Source: Pseudoneurospora amorphoporcata (taxonomy: Eukaryota; Ascomycota; Sordariomycetes; Sordariales; Sordariaceae). From it: a DNA stretch of 64,000 bases. The stretch lies in the NCBI GenBank assembly GCA_033297205.1, contig MU859153.1, positions 1 through 64,000 on the forward strand, given 5' to 3'. Of the stretch, positions 1 to 13,664 are shown piece by piece (position 1 is the stretch's first letter; every line of letters begins with the position of its first letter). The notes under the pieces are model-generated. The model made no database searches. It was not told where the DNA came from and was given only the letters and a program-made list of their open reading frames with translations. The translations under genes were made by a program, and so were the position numbers.

Positions 1-947
1 GTAACCCGGACTGCCCGGTTGCCACATTTAGATTTAAGCAGTCGCCACCGCCTGAATTCACCGCGCTAACGTTTTATATGCCGGAGGAGGTATACCACGC
101 AGTACCTTCCTGGTGCTTCAAGTTAACATTCACCATTGAAGGGTCAGAGGCTAGAAGAGCGGGAGACGGGGGAGCTTCTGCTTCTGATGTCACAGTTTGA
201 AAGTGGAAGTCACGGTCTGCATTCACATTTTCACGATGCTTCTTGTTGGGTGCCCGTCAGTTGCCAGAACCTTTTGACCGGGCAGGGGGTTGAAAGTTTC
301 GTCGGACTATGGCCACACACCACTCATTCTTGAAGCTGGAGATCATCTTGAACATGTGCAATGGTTGTGATAAAAGCTTACAAGTTACCTACCTACAGTA
401 CATCCATGTCAACGCGACCCCACCTCCACACTGCCGTCTGATTGGCCAAAGCTTAAAGAGAAAAAGGGCAAATCCGCTAACGCACCAAGCGTGTGTGTCC
501 ACTCTCCGGCGCAGGCAACCGGGACGAGCCCCACCTACAAGACGTAGGGTCGTGGGCTTCTTTTTGAGTTCCAGTTCCAGTTCTTGCCGTTCGTCAACTG
601 TGCTGTTGTGGTCGTGGTCGTCGCGCTCCACGTTTGCTTTTTCTGAACCTTGGAACTTCAATTGCTGCCTGTGTTGACTTTCCAAGGGTCCTCCTCAACA
701 TCCCATCCCATCCCATCCTCCTCATCTCTCCCAACGAAGAGTCGCCGACAAAAAGACTCCAATAAACTCGAATCTTCCTGCGACCGCCACAAATCCTTGC
801 TCAAGTCGACGCCCGCTTTTCGCATCTCAGGTGCAAGCCATACCCGCGTCACGATCCCTCCTCCATCCCTCCCTCGATACGGCATCACAACAACAACAAC
901 AACAACAACACCGTCACCAAGAATCACACACAGAGCGCTCGCCCACC
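1..947. other. Upstream region and 5' leader of CSE1
   Basis: No convincing gene was seen. The short open frames here lack protein-like composition. The last 300 bases are CT-rich and include a CAA/AAC-rich run just before the CSE1 start, as expected of a fungal 5' leader. Confidence 0.6.
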
Positions 948-3900
948 ATGGCAGCCAATCTCGACCACCTCGCACAACTGCTTCAGGCGACTCTTGATGC
1001 GCGACACCATCGCAAAGGTAAGCAGCCAGTCCTGTCCCCGACTCGACTACAGTCACCGCAAAGCCCCAAGGGTAGCTTTAGCTTCAGTGCTTCAGACGCA
1101 TATCGAGTGCTGACTTCTACCTCATCGCAGCCGAGACCGCCTTGAGGGAAGAGGCAAAGAAGCCCAAATACTCGTTATCCCTCCTCAACATCGTGGCTAC
1201 CGACGCTCAACCGAGCAACATTCGTCTTGCCGCTGCCCTCGCTTTCAAGAATTTCATTCGCCACAACTATGTCGACGAGGAGGGCAACTACAAACTCCCT
1301 CTGGATGAGGTCGTCACCATCAAGCAGGAGCTCGTCGGGCTCATGATCTCCTCGCCCTCTACGATACAAACCCAACTTGGAGAAGCCATCAGCCTCATTG
1401 CCGATTCCGATTTCTGGGAGCGCTGGGACACCTTGACCCAGGACCTTGTTAGCCGCCTGTCCACTACCGATCCCAAGGTCACAAACGGCGTCTTGGAAGT
1501 AGCACACTCCATCTTCGCCCGCTGGCGTCCGCTCTTTTCCTCAAACGCCCTCAACATCGAAGTTAACCATGTCGTCAACACCTTTGGTGGCTCCTTTATC
1601 CATATGCTGGGCGTTGCCGACCAACAGATCGATGCAAACAAGACCAACGAGAAGGCGCTAAAGGGCTGGCTTGAGACCATGAGTCTCTTGACAAGGATCT
1701 TCTTCGACCTTTCATGCCAGGATTTGCCTCCCATTATCGAGACGAACCTACAGCCCATTACCATGGTCCTCCACAAATACCTGAGCTACGCAAACCCCCT
1801 ATTTGACGAGGAGGAGGACGAAGCTACACCGGTCGAGGTTCTCAAGTCTGATATTTGCGACGCCCTGCACCTTTATGTGACGAAATACGATGACGATTTC
1901 GGTGGTTATGTACAGGAGTTCACAAGTAACGTGTGGAACGTCTTGTCCAGTGTTGGCCCCCAGAAGCGGTACGACGTTCTTGTCAGCAAGGCCCTCAACT
2001 TCCTTACGGCTGTCGCCTCCGTCCACCGCCATGCCCAAATTTTCAACAACGAGGAGATCTTGGGCACCATTGTTGAGAAGGTCATTCTTCCCAATGTGAC
2101 ACTCAGAGAGTCTGACATTGAGCTGTTCGAGGATGAGCCTATCGAGTTCATTCGTCGTGATCTTGAGGGTTCGGATACCGATTCGCGAAGGAAGGCGGCT
2201 ACTGACTTCCTGAGAAAGCTCCTCGACGACTTTGAGGTCCTTGTGACTCAGGTCGTATCCAAGTATATTAACCACTACTTGGAGACGGGCAAGACCGACT
2301 GGAAGGCCAAGGACACCGCTGTCTACCTCTTCTTGGCCATCGCCGCCAAGGGAGCTGTCACGGCGGCCCAGGGTGTCAAGACCGTTAACAGCTTTGTTAA
2401 CGTTATCGATTTCTTCCAGCAACACATTGCGGCTGACCTGGTTGCCACCGGCGGCGAGCCTATCCCCAAGGTCGACGCCATCAAGTTCCTATACAACTTC
2501 AGGAGCCAGCTCAGCAAGGAACAATGGGGTGGCGCTATTAACCCCCTCATCCAGAACTTGGCTTCGCCTAACTACGTTGTTTACACATACGCGGCCACCA
2601 CCTTGGAGAGAGTTCTGTTCCTTACCGATGATCAGGGACAGCATATCCTGTCGCGGGCGGACATTCAGCCGTATGCCAAGGACCTTCTACAACATCTTTT
2701 TGCCTTGGTTGAGAAGGACACTTCGGCCGCCAAGCTACAAGAGAACGAATTCCTCATGAGGTGCATCATGAGAGTTCTGATTGTGGTCAAGGACGGCGTT
2801 TTGGAGTGCGGCATCGATAACATTCTGGATCACCTCATTAACATCACCAATGTTATCAAGGAGAACCCCAGTAACCCTCGCTTCTACTACTTCCACTTCG
2901 AAGCTATTGGTGCGATTGTCAGGTATTGCAGCAACGCCCCTCAAGTCAACCTGTTTTCGCGCCTTTGGGCACCTTTCACCTACATCCTTAATGAGGATGT
3001 TACAGAATTCGTGCCCTACGTCTTCCAGATTTTTACTCAACTTTTGGATCTCAACAAATCTGGCTCTATGCCTGGAGATTTCAAGGCGCTCATCGATGCT
3101 GTTCTCGCCCCTGGTCCTTGGGAGACTAGGGGTAACATTCCTCCCCTTGCTAAGTTTATCGCGGCTATCATCCCGAAGGCTACGGAGGAGATTGTCAAGG
3201 AGAACAAGCTCGAGCCCATTCTCTCCATCTTCCAGAGTCTTTTGAATGGAAAGAAGACGGACCAGAATGCTTTCGATATTCTCGAGTCTGTCATTTGCTC
3301 GTTCCCTGCGTAAGTCACAACGTCCCTACACTCTAAGTTTACGCGTAAGCTAACGATTGAAAAGGTCGGTTCTGGAACCCTACTTCGGAACTATCCTTAC
3401 TCTCATCTTCACCAAGTTGCAGAAGAGCCCCTCAGACTCGTACAAGACTCGTGTTGCTAGCTTTTACCATCTTGTCTCGGCTCGCTCGGGAGAGGCTGGG
3501 CTGGGAGCTGACTATTTCATCAAGCATGCTGAGACCATTCAATCCGGCGTCTTCACGCCCTTCTATCTCCAAGTCATCATTCCCACCACTCGCGAGTTTG
3601 CTCGTCCCAGCGACCGTAAGCTTGCCGTCATCTCTTACAGCAAGACACTCGTCGACTCCAAGGCGTTTGCCGAGCGCTACATGAAGGGATGGGGCTTCAC
3701 TTGCAACGCCCTCCTCGAGCTTCTCAAGAACCCGCCCAAGGTTTCCGCCGGTGCTGGTGACGAGATCCTCAACGAGGCCGATGTGGATGATATCGGTTTC
3801 GGAATCGGTTTCACCCCGCTCAGCACCTGCAAGCGTCCTCCCAGGGACGAGTTTCCCGAGATCACCGATGTCCAACAATGGGTTAGGGACTTCTTGAAGG

Positions 3901-3995
3901 CATCGGACCAGGCACATAATGGTTTGATCACCAAGTATGCCAGCGAGAGGCTAACCGACGAGGCCAAGGCGGTTTTGGCTCCCTATCTGACATAG
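948..3995 (+). CDS. CSE1: Exportin-2 / importin-alpha re-exporter CSE1 (CAS)
   Basis: This karyopherin-beta family nuclear exportin returns importin-alpha to the cytoplasm with Ran-GTP. Proposed exons are 948-1017, 1131-3309 and 3365-3995, giving 959 aa, matching the family's usual length of about 960. The start is an ATG in context CACCATGG. Exon 1 codes MAANLDHLAQLLQATLD and joins in phase to AETALREEAKKPKYSL, the start of the importin-beta N-terminal domain (roughly residues 20-100). The rest is HEAT-like helical repeat typical of CAS/CSE1, including the LFEDEPIEFIRRDLEGSD stretch. Both introns have GTAAG donors; branch-like sequences are GCTGAC and GCTAAC. Oddity: the frame stays open and coding-like for 36 codons after the TAG at 3993-3995 (see finding). 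Family identity is firm; boundaries are inferred. Confidence 0.93.
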
Positions 3996-6900
3996 GATAA
4001 GCAGAAGGACGTCAAGATTGAGCTGGGCGTCGAGACTGAGCGGGACCAGAAGTCGCAAGTCACACCGAAGAGGCGGAGATTCGGGTTGTCTACCTTGAAG
4101 GGCTAGGTTAGAGTGATACGCGGAACTCGGATGAAAGTACCGTATGAAAGATACCTGTAAAACGGCGTTTGGGGAAGAAAGAGATTCACAAGACGCATAG
4201 CATAGCACAAGTGTTGATGGTTGCCACAGGGTAAGAAGGTAGTGTTCAAAGCATTAGCAAGTCGGTTTATCTCGCACCACAACAACCAAAATAGACCAAT
4301 GAGCTAGAAGTTCGGCCATCATGGCTGTCCATGTCCCAGCTGAGTTCTCCAAAGTCGTATGAGAGCTACCTGTCATCCAGCTGTCAACTTCCATGCCCAT
4401 CATCTGATCGCGAATATTAACACACAGACCCCCTTATACATGCGCCTACGTAGGAACACTGGTAGCAAAAGGGTAACATCGTCAACGCCCTTTTTATCTA
4501 ATTGGTAACCAACTCGCTACGGAAAACACGGGGAAGGACAACTTCGGGTAATAGGTAGTAGCGAGTCCCTTTCGCTAAGACGCGCTGCTTTATTCGTGAC
4601 TTTAACGAGAACGAGATACACATATGATCGCCGGCTATTCCCAGTCACGAAAAGAGGCACGGGCGCGGGCCGCTGTGGTTAGCTTCGTACATCATCCACG
4701 GGCGATGTGTCGATGTTGCAGCTCAAGTGAAGGGTAGAGAGAAGGGTGAAGTGGTGATGGTGCCGTGGTATCCGAAGAAAGGTAGCATGCTGGAGTTTGC
4801 GTTTGTGAGTGAAGAAAGGGGTCCTAACCTGCGCTTCGACACGGATACCAGACCTGTCTTTCAAACATTTATCAAGCAATTTCCAACAAAGGGTAGGTAG
4901 GCAGTTTAGTTAGAGTCAAATCATCCTCACTTTCACGATCTTGGCTTTCATAAATTTGGCTCCAAATCACACACATTACATACGACAGTCTACATTTTAT
5001 AACCAGGTATATACACAACCGGTTCACTTTTCCATCGTGCTTGTATCAGATCGCACTCGCCACTCGTTACTGTTTCACCCAAGCGGGAAGGGAGTGTTTA
5101 TTATTCTCCCTCCTTTCCCTCCCGTGCGGTTACACTCTCTCTCTCCTGCCATGCCACGAACCTTTTGGCTTAACTTTCTTCTTCAAGTATTCTCGGAGTT
5201 TCCCCTTTTCGGTCATAACTAAGCGAGCGAACCGCGGCTGTTTAAGGGGAGGTCGCTTGGGGTCGGAGTGAGGCAGTGAGGTTACGTTTCGTCAGACCAA
5301 CTGGGCCGCGGCTCTTATCGGTTCGGTATATCGTGTAATATGTCTTGTTCGCAGTGCGATGTGCCGATGCGAGTACTCGGGGTTGAGAGTAGGGTTCAAG
5401 ATTTCAAGATTGTTAGCCGCCGTCTTCACAAAAAATTGACAAGGTGAGGATCGAGGGAGGAGCGAGCGTTGACAGGCTATCGATCGTCCACGTTTTCGTT
5501 CTCTTGATCAGAATCTCACAAATGGACCATTCTGCAGTTGAGAAAAAATATGATCGATTTCCTACCTGTGACTTGCGACTGAGTGTATATCGAAACCAAG
5601 GAAAGAGACGTTCACAGAACACAAGAAGAGCCGCCTCGGCGCCTGATAGGTAGTAGGTATTTCGAACCTAACTGGCTGGTCCAGTTACCAAAGGCGTACA
5701 ACAGACATTTAATTGGTATAGCGGGTGTACCCGCAATAAAGGAGACCGGTCAACTCCCCTTTCTAGAACGTATGATAGGCTTGCATGTCGTCCAACGTGT
5801 CCAAGGCAGGCATGTAACGCAGGTACGCCACCGCACGCCCGGACGCACTTGCGCAATCGTTTCCTGTTTCGAACGTCTCTTCGTCTTTTCCTTCGTCGTG
5901 CCTTCCTCAATGATGCCCTGCAGTCAGCCTTGACACTCGGTGATTCTTTCGCGGAAGGCATGTAGAAATCTTAGAACTGTTCCACACCGAGACATCCACG
6001 AAGGAAGGAACCTTCGAGGACGAGGAGAGCTAAGGAGAAGCAGGGGTTAATTGGGGAAGATGAATGGAGGGAAGGAACTCGGAAGGAAGAAATACCGGAA
6101 CGAAGGATCGGTGGATGGACGTATGGATACGTGCATATGCACTGCATGGACCTCATGCCAAGACATATTGACGACTGCATTCTAATGACAACTAGTCTAG
6201 GTACTGAAACGGCGATTCCTACAAGATCATACTTTGGTGTTTAGGGTGGAGTAATCCCGCTCAACGAACTACGGGAGGTACCTCTACTTTATACTGAAGA
6301 CACTGATTTATATGTACAAACGTCATTGTCGACTCACCCGACAGAAGCTCCAACACGCCGGCCGGTGGCTTCGGAAATGGCTTTGCGAATTTCCGTGTTC
6401 CATATTTCGTTTGCTGACCGAAACACTGTCATCCAGCAGGAGGAAGCTGAATGATATTGTGCGCAACCGCCGTTCCGCTCAAACAACAAGCACGCAATCA
6501 AGGATACATCGAATGTTCAACGACTGCTGTTGGGCGCCAGCGCCAGGCAAGGATACTTGCAGGTGTCAAGTAAAAGACAGGTTGGAAGAATCGAAATACC
6601 TCGGCTGCTTGCTGAGGTGAAGTTGGATAAGGTACCTTAAGTACGTAAAGAAGGTCCGGAAAAGTGGTAGCAAACTTGCCAACTGGGTCAAGAATTCTCA
6701 AAAGTCGATAGCAAAGAGAACAGCACGCGAGCTCATCTCGCCGGTCTCATTCAGCTCTCAACTTCCACTCAGCCTTCACTAAAACATAATAGCTAGCTAG
6801 GACACAAGCCATACACTAAACAATTGCGTATAAACCGAACCCACAAAATTCTTTTTTGGTAACACCAAGCGTCATTGCGAATAATTCTTGCGGACAGCAT

Positions 6901-7172
6901 TTGCAAATAATTCAAGCGATATCTTGTCTAGCCTCGCCTGGTCTCACCTGATCTCGTCGGGCTGTGCTTTTGATCCAAATGCTCGAAATTAAAGTTGACC
7001 AGATTACGGGGTCCATTCAGTCTCTCTCGCTTTCTCTTTCTAAGATGGGAATAGTCTCTCCTAGATCCTGACTTCTCATCCTTTACCCCGCGTTTGCAGC
7101 TTGATTGCCATGCTTGATTGCTTTGTTGCTTGTCCCCTTTCCCTTTCCTTGTCTTAGGGATTTTGAGGACTT

Positions 7173-7206
7173 GGGTTGGGTTTTGGGGGGTGGGGGGGTG
7201 GGGGGG
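7173..7206 (+). other. G-rich run, potential G-quadruplex
   Basis: Five G-runs (3, 3, 6, 7 and 7 G) are separated by loops of 1-4 T. This matches the usual G3+N1-7 quadruplex pattern on the + strand. It lies in the gene-poor interval, so any role is unknown. Confidence 0.7.
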
Positions 7207-8082
7207 CGGTCATCAGAGCTGAGGGTAAGCTTGGGGGGGCAAGCTAGGCAAGCTAGAGGTACCTAGGCAATCCAAACTTCATAAAGCCGGACGGGACTTT
7301 TGCTCTTTGCAGTCTTTCATTGTGTCGGTATCATGGGGGCTACCTAGACTATTATGTTGAGCAAACAAGTCAGTTTGAATGTGTGTTTTACGAGGTGCTT
7401 TCTGAGAATGGGAACCTGCTCTTGGGACTCGGTAGGCATATTTTTTTGGTGGAAAGAACGTGGCTCCGTGGCACAGGCTGACGGGAAGTTTGGTTGAGGG
7501 GGGAAAGGCGTTCCCAGATAGCGGATGTGGCGCACCCACTAATCTCAGACAAGACGAGGGGTAGGTTGGAAAATGTCCGGGAACAAAAGCATGGACGCGT
7601 GGTGGTTTAACGAGGTCGGCGATGACATGGGTACAATCGTATGCTAGCAGTTGGGAAGTTGGGGTGCCATGCTTTCTTTCTTTCCTTGCCATACTCTTTG
7701 CATACAGTGACTACAGTGTATACGAGCCTCTGGGTTGGGTCCAGCAAACGATGATGGGATCATTGAGATGAATGAGCCTCAATGAGAGGCCTCTTTACAG
7801 GTCGGGCTCTTGTGCTGTCTCCTCCCTTGTATGAGAGCCGGTTGAGAAGGGATTAGCACCCCCGGCTTTGCTTTCCTCTTTCAGCATGAAGTGGCTGAAT
7901 ATTGAGATGCGGAGACGGCGTGGGAGCGGGGCTAGGCTACCTTTTAGGTAATGTAGGTAGAGGAGCTTCAACAGAGCTAGGTACTATAGACAATAGAAGC
8001 AAGCGAGGGATGAGAATGAGATTCATCAGCGCCATCGATCTCACCAGACTCCCCGAAATAACAAAAGGCAAAACCAGAAGGC

Positions 8083-8133
8083 GAAGAAGAAGAAGAAGAA
8101 GAAGAAGAAGAAGAAGAAGAAGAAGAAGAAGAA
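8083..8133 (+). repeat. (GAA)17 microsatellite
   Basis: This is an uninterrupted GAA trinucleotide array of 51 nt in non-coding DNA, followed by further A/G sequence. The purine-only strand could form triplex or H-DNA. It creates long poly-Arg/Lys and poly-Leu shadow frames that should not be called genes. Confidence 0.95.
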
Positions 8134-9082
8134 AAGAAGCAATGAAGAGCACTAACACTACACAAGGTACTGCGTAGTTGTAGTCGGCTGCAACTTCACA
8201 GCAGATGTACACGTACCTGAAAGCCAAGCAGACCCCAAGGCTAGCGAGGCTAGAGTAGGCTGGGCCAAACACACAAGGCCCTCTTCATCACCGCCGGCGG
8301 GACAGTCCGTTTCTTTTTTCTGTCTTTTGTCCCCCCGAAAGCTGGGCCATGATGATGATGATGATGAAAGAGAGCCCCTGACGGCCTGAATGTTAGTTCA
8401 GAGTTGTCCCCACTCTGTCAGACTGTCGGGTCCCCCCAATTGCAAAAGGTCCCAAAAGTGAAGAAACATCTCCATCGTAAGCTTCGTAGCGAGAGGGGGA
8501 GGTGTTCCCCCACTGGCGTGCCCCCGCCAAAAGGACTATAGTAGAAGCCAAACCACAGTAGGCAAGGCGATTCGAGTTGCCCTTTCTTGTTGTTTTCTCG
8601 CTCGCTTTTATTGCTCCCCTGACATTTTTGGAACATGATTTTTTGCTAGTCCTTTCTTCAGTGCAATCAATCGGACAATCGGACATGGGCAGGTCGTGTC
8701 GGAGCGACGGCGGAGAAAGAGAGGGAGAAAAAAGAAAAGAGAGAGAAAAGGAGGGCAAGTGCAACCAAAAAGTCCAAAACAAATGCTACGGTTACATCGT
8801 TCGGCCCCATCCTTCTTTTCTCTCTTTCCTACCTAAGCATCCTAAAGTAGTTTCACCTGCAGTAGCCTCGTGACTTTTAGCGGTTTTTCTATGCCAGTGC
8901 CATTGCGACGGTGCCTCGACCGACCAACCGACAACGTGCAATCGGCTTTGGGCCAGACGCGGCAAAGACTTTCTCGAGACTTGGACAGGTTGGGATTGGC
9001 CTATTTTACCGCTGTGTGATCTCGGTGGTCAAAGTGACAGAGGCCGCATTTTGGGTCTCGCCGTTCACGGCTGTTGTCTGTT

Positions 9083-9084
<2 letters not shown>

Positions 9085-9157
<73 letters not shown>
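9085..9157 (+). repeat. 73-nt poly-T homopolymer
   Basis: An unbroken run of T, flanked by TTGG on the left and CATTTTGG on the right. It lies in the gene-poor interval. It could be a true mononucleotide microsatellite, the A-tail relic of a minus-strand retroposed transcript, or an assembly length error. No retroelement sequence is recognisable next to it. Confidence 0.9.
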
Positions 9158-12100
9158 CATTTTGGACAAGTCGTGACGAGTGACGGCTTACCAAAAGGTA
9201 GGTAACTTGCTTGGCAAGAGGGGATAATGTTCGGTGTAATTCAGATCTCGACATGTTGTCGCGATAAATTGATCCGAGATCTGGCACACTTAACCAATTT
9301 GGTACCTCTAAACGGATGCGGTAAAGTCGGGCTACGCAACAGTAGATTCGGCCTTTCTCGCCGAACTGGACAACCATGGGAATAGTACAACGCTTCGTGA
9401 CAAGCCCCGGCTGGACCTTGCAAAAACCAACCATGCAGGGAGGGAGGTGTCAGAAGAAAACAACAGAGAAGCGAATGACGATTCACACCCGAGCTTTCGA
9501 AACGAAGCACGTGGTGGATGAAATATTAAACCTGCGGCTTATCCCGTAGTCAGGGGACACCCGAAGCGATGAATTTTGGCCCTGTTGATCGCGGCTGGTC
9601 CATTCGCCACAACGGCGGTGATGAGATTATCTCCAGAAGTCTGGTCTCGCTGATGCTTGTATCCGCAAGTCGTACAGCAAAAATATCTGATAGTGTAGTT
9701 CTCATTGCCGAACACGCCCGGACGTCACCCTATGGCAATGGCACACCATTTTCGGTTTCTCCGTATGGGCGCAGATACGATACGATATAATGGAAAATTT
9801 CTCCGTCACGCACAGGAGGGAGGAGGGAAGTTGTGTGTGCGAGTTGCCGTTTGTTTTGTTTACAAGACGATGTGTCGACCCTTGAGATTGGGAAGAATCC
9901 TTCCTGTTCCGTCGTCGCTGCGTGGAGGCTGGGCGACCGAAGCGGTGCCGTGCGAGCGGCTCGGCGGCTCCTCTTTATAAGAATATAAATTGTCATTGTC
10001 TCCATCCGGCCATCCACAAAGAGCCGACTGCGGAGCCCTCCGGCTCCACGGCAGTGTTCCGGGCCCCCCTTTGCGACATGAACTGTTCTCTTGGTACTCC
10101 AAAATGCCTGATGGGAAAACGTACCGTTCCCCGCCCACATCAGTTTGTCCCACGTACAATATATCCAGAAGGGCTCCGGTTCAGCTCATGGCTTGGTTCC
10201 TTGACATTTCCGTTTCTGGGGGTCGCTAGGGGCGCGAGGAGGAAGGCTGATAAACCTGCCAAGATGGAATGGGACGAGTATGGTGGGCGTGAACCGGTTT
10301 TTATTTATCTGCCCAGTATCGTGATCTGATCGTGCGATGGCTTGGTGGAACAAATCGAGGTGTAGTATCTGTTCGCGTTTTATCGATTTTCGAGGTCGCG
10401 GTGCGAGGTCAATACGGAGTCGAAAGAAGGACAAGATGAGAAAGAACGCATTTTCCTGTCCGCTATATTAGATAAGAGGTGGTTGGACCGAATGAATGAC
10501 GAAAGATATGTGGGCTCCGGCTCGTTGTGGCACAGTGCCGTAATGACGGGTCACCAGCACCATCAGTCACAACAACGTCACAACGGCCAACAATGTGAGC
10601 CATGTCAGTCTTCGTCTTCAAGATATGAAAACTGACATGTCCAAGTAATATTCACGAGTCGGGCTTGGTGGATAGACGATATAGTAAGCAGAGAGATTGA
10701 ATTTGTGGCTGGCGTAAGACCTAAGAGCGCACAGGACCCTTGGGTGCTTCTTCCCGCCATGATGGGATATCTCCAGACTCTATGGAGACTTTGGTGAGAG
10801 TTGGTGGAAGATGTCCAGTCTTTCGTCATTCCAACTGCAAGATTGATCTCACAAGAAACTGCAGGTCACAAGACGATGAGTACCATGCTGTCATACTGCA
10901 CCATCGGGCTCAGCATCCGGTATTGTCCTCCCGATCAACAGTCGGAATTTGCTTCCATGGCTTCCATGGAAGTTCCATTGATTTTCAGGAGCTCTGGAGC
11001 CAGATGCTGGGTTGGCCATCTTGAAGAGATTACCTTTGCGCCTCACCTTGAGAGCTCCCTGGCTTGCCTGGCTTCGCCTGGCAACCAACATCACAACGTT
11101 GGTGGATGTGATCACCCATCTCTTCCTTCCTTGTCCTTCCGTCATAACGGGTTTCAGGACGGCTCGATCGGCCGCCGTTTTTTCCTCTCTCATTCCCTTT
11201 TGTGCAAATCAGGGTCCTCGTACTCCATTTAAATACCGCTTTTCAAGGAGCGGTAGAGGCTAGCAAGGCTGGGGTCGGGAGAGATGCACACACCAACTCA
11301 TCTCGGTATAGGCAAACCCGGTCGACCGGGTTTCCAAGGGACATTCCATCGATCAACTATCCTTCTTCTTACCCGCTTTTTTGGCTTCTAGAGGCTCCCG
11401 AGTCCTGGAGAAAAGGCTGATAGCTTGCATCCGACGGTGTGGTTCTGGCCCCCCTCGTGCTGAATCCAAAGGAAGGAAGGGGGGAAACTGCACGCGTTTC
11501 TTGCATTGCAAATGGATGCTAGAGAACAAAGTTTCTTCCCACTACCTACAACTTTAGGTGGTGCGAGTCTGGCGAGGTCCAATAAAGTGGGGGCGTGGCA
11601 CGAGTACACAGATCCGTGATGCCAATGCGGTGTCGTCAGTGGCTTCCGACCAGGGGAAGGACCAGCCATTTGGTGCGAGACTCCGCAACCGGGAGCGGAA
11701 TAGTCTCAGACAGGGGACTTTGGGGCGCACAAGTGGAAAGTTTTGTCTTCCCCTTTTCTGCGATTAGTCTCCTGAATACCCATGGAATGGGACAAGAAGA
11801 TGAAGGTGAAGCGAGATGTGTGATTTAAAGGTATCCAAAGAGCTCCTTTTGTAGGTAGACTCCCTCTCACACATGTTCGCCTCGCTCACCAACTAGATAA
11901 CCTGCAAAAGGGCGAGTTAGACTAGTGGAATGCTCGCCGTGATGAAACCCCCAACGGACAGAGGGATAGTGGTAGCGAAAGGCGCAATATGTGGGGGTCT
12001 GTGTTGCACTGAAGCATTAACATGTCATGTTATGGCTCATGGATACGACTTGTTGATGGCATGCAGTGATCTCCCGTCGTTCACTCGCTTCGCGAATGGT

Positions 12101-13641
12101 GATACCCAGAGCCACACTGGCCGCTGAGTGAACACGATGATGATGAGGGTAATGATGAACGTTGATTGCGCAAACAGATGGCCCCGAATCCCAGCCAGAT
12201 GTCCTCGCCGGTTACCGGCTGGTTGTTGGTGGCCTTTTATGTTCATGTCCACGGGCGAGCCATGAACCCAGAACCACCCAGCACGAGTCAAGTTTGTCCA
12301 CATCTGGTTTACCGCAACGGATCCCAGCTCATGGCACGGGACCATTGGGTGCCTACCTAGCGACTTGGGGTCCAGGGGCCTTGCTTGAGGGCTTTGGCAC
12401 TGTTCGCGGTACCTGAAGGTCCCGAACACCACACGCTTCTGTTGGGTCGTACTGGATGGTCTTGGAGGTCTGTGCATCCACAATAAGGTAGGCTGGTCTC
12501 CCCTTTCCTCTTGTCTTGCACCTGGATAGCCATCCCCCTCCTTGTCTGTCACCATCATTGTTGTCGTCACTGTCTCTTCAGTGTTCGTATCCTCCATCTG
12601 AAACCGTGTCACCGAGATGTGAAAGGTTGTGCCTCATGCTGTTATTCTTGTTGGTGATTGTTTTTGTTGATTGTCTTTCGGAGTATCTTTGTATTCTTCA
12701 CCTCTATACCATGGAAATCAGGACTCGTTCAACCCAAACAACAGAGCAACGCTGCCACAAGGTAACGAAACTGAGAACGTCGTAAGCTCCAACAGCGGTG
12801 ACTACTATTGGGTGTTGGTGCCTCGGCTCTGTACACTACAATGTCGCTGGCCTTAGTTACCATCCTCTCCGCAGATACTGCGCGGGACATGGTCCAGGCG
12901 AGGAGACAAGGAAGTCCGAGCAACAAGCCAACAGTGGATTTTGGCGATGCTCCCATCATCCTCCGGTGGGATGACAATGATAAGTGAGAGTGCTAGGTAG
13001 ACGGGTTTCCGAAGTTTGCCGGCACAAAAACTAAAATATTCATGGGTTATGAAGAATGACCATTAAATGTCATTGCGTTCAATATGCTAGAACCCAGTCA
13101 ATGATGGATGGTTTCAAGTCACCTCGGACATGCACACAGGAAACCGAGTGAGAGTGCAGTGCAGCGCAGCAGACCAAGCAGAGGTGGTGGGGCACCGAAA
13201 CCGAGCCGAGCAATGATTTTCCACAGTTGCCCGTCACTCTCCGTCACTCTCCACCGCATCACTGTGATGCTGTACCGACAGTGTACAAGTCGGCGATCGG
13301 TCCAGCCGGACCCCATGCAGTGTCGATGTGGTCGACCATCCTGAAGCAAGGTTCCCCTGGAAATCCTGGGTACAGGTTCCATGTCCACTCTTTTCTTCTT
13401 TTTCGAATTCTGCGCCGCCCTGCGCTAGACCGTGAGAAAATCCCCATCGACACCATCCTTATCCAGTGGCAGTCTTGGCGCAAACCGACCACTCAAAGAG
13501 AACACGAACCTCGCAGCTGGAGACTAGAGACTGGAGACTGGAGACGCATCTCCAATGCACCTGCAGTGGGCGAGTGCACTAGAACCTAGTACCTCTACTG
13601 CGCAGTATATCGGCCCCCCTCTGCTCATTCTGCTCTAACCT

Positions 13642-13664
13642 CCCCCCCCCCCCCCCAAAAAAAA
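13642..13664 (+). repeat. C15-A8 homopolymer pair
   Basis: Fifteen C followed directly by eight A in non-coding DNA, about 670 bases upstream of the PH-domain gene start. Confidence 0.9.

Noticed and set aside
5650..5680. GGTTCGAAA B-box-like sequence on the minus strand
   Set aside because: The stem can only be formed with a shifted loop and no A box is present.
8083..8133. Basic Arg/Lys-rich or Leu-rich proteins over the GAA array
   Set aside because: The frames exist only because of the trinucleotide repeat and have no coding context.
12037..12612. 191-codon minus frame in the gene-poor interval
   Set aside because: Random-looking composition, no domain, no sensible intron or start context; best explained as a chance open frame.
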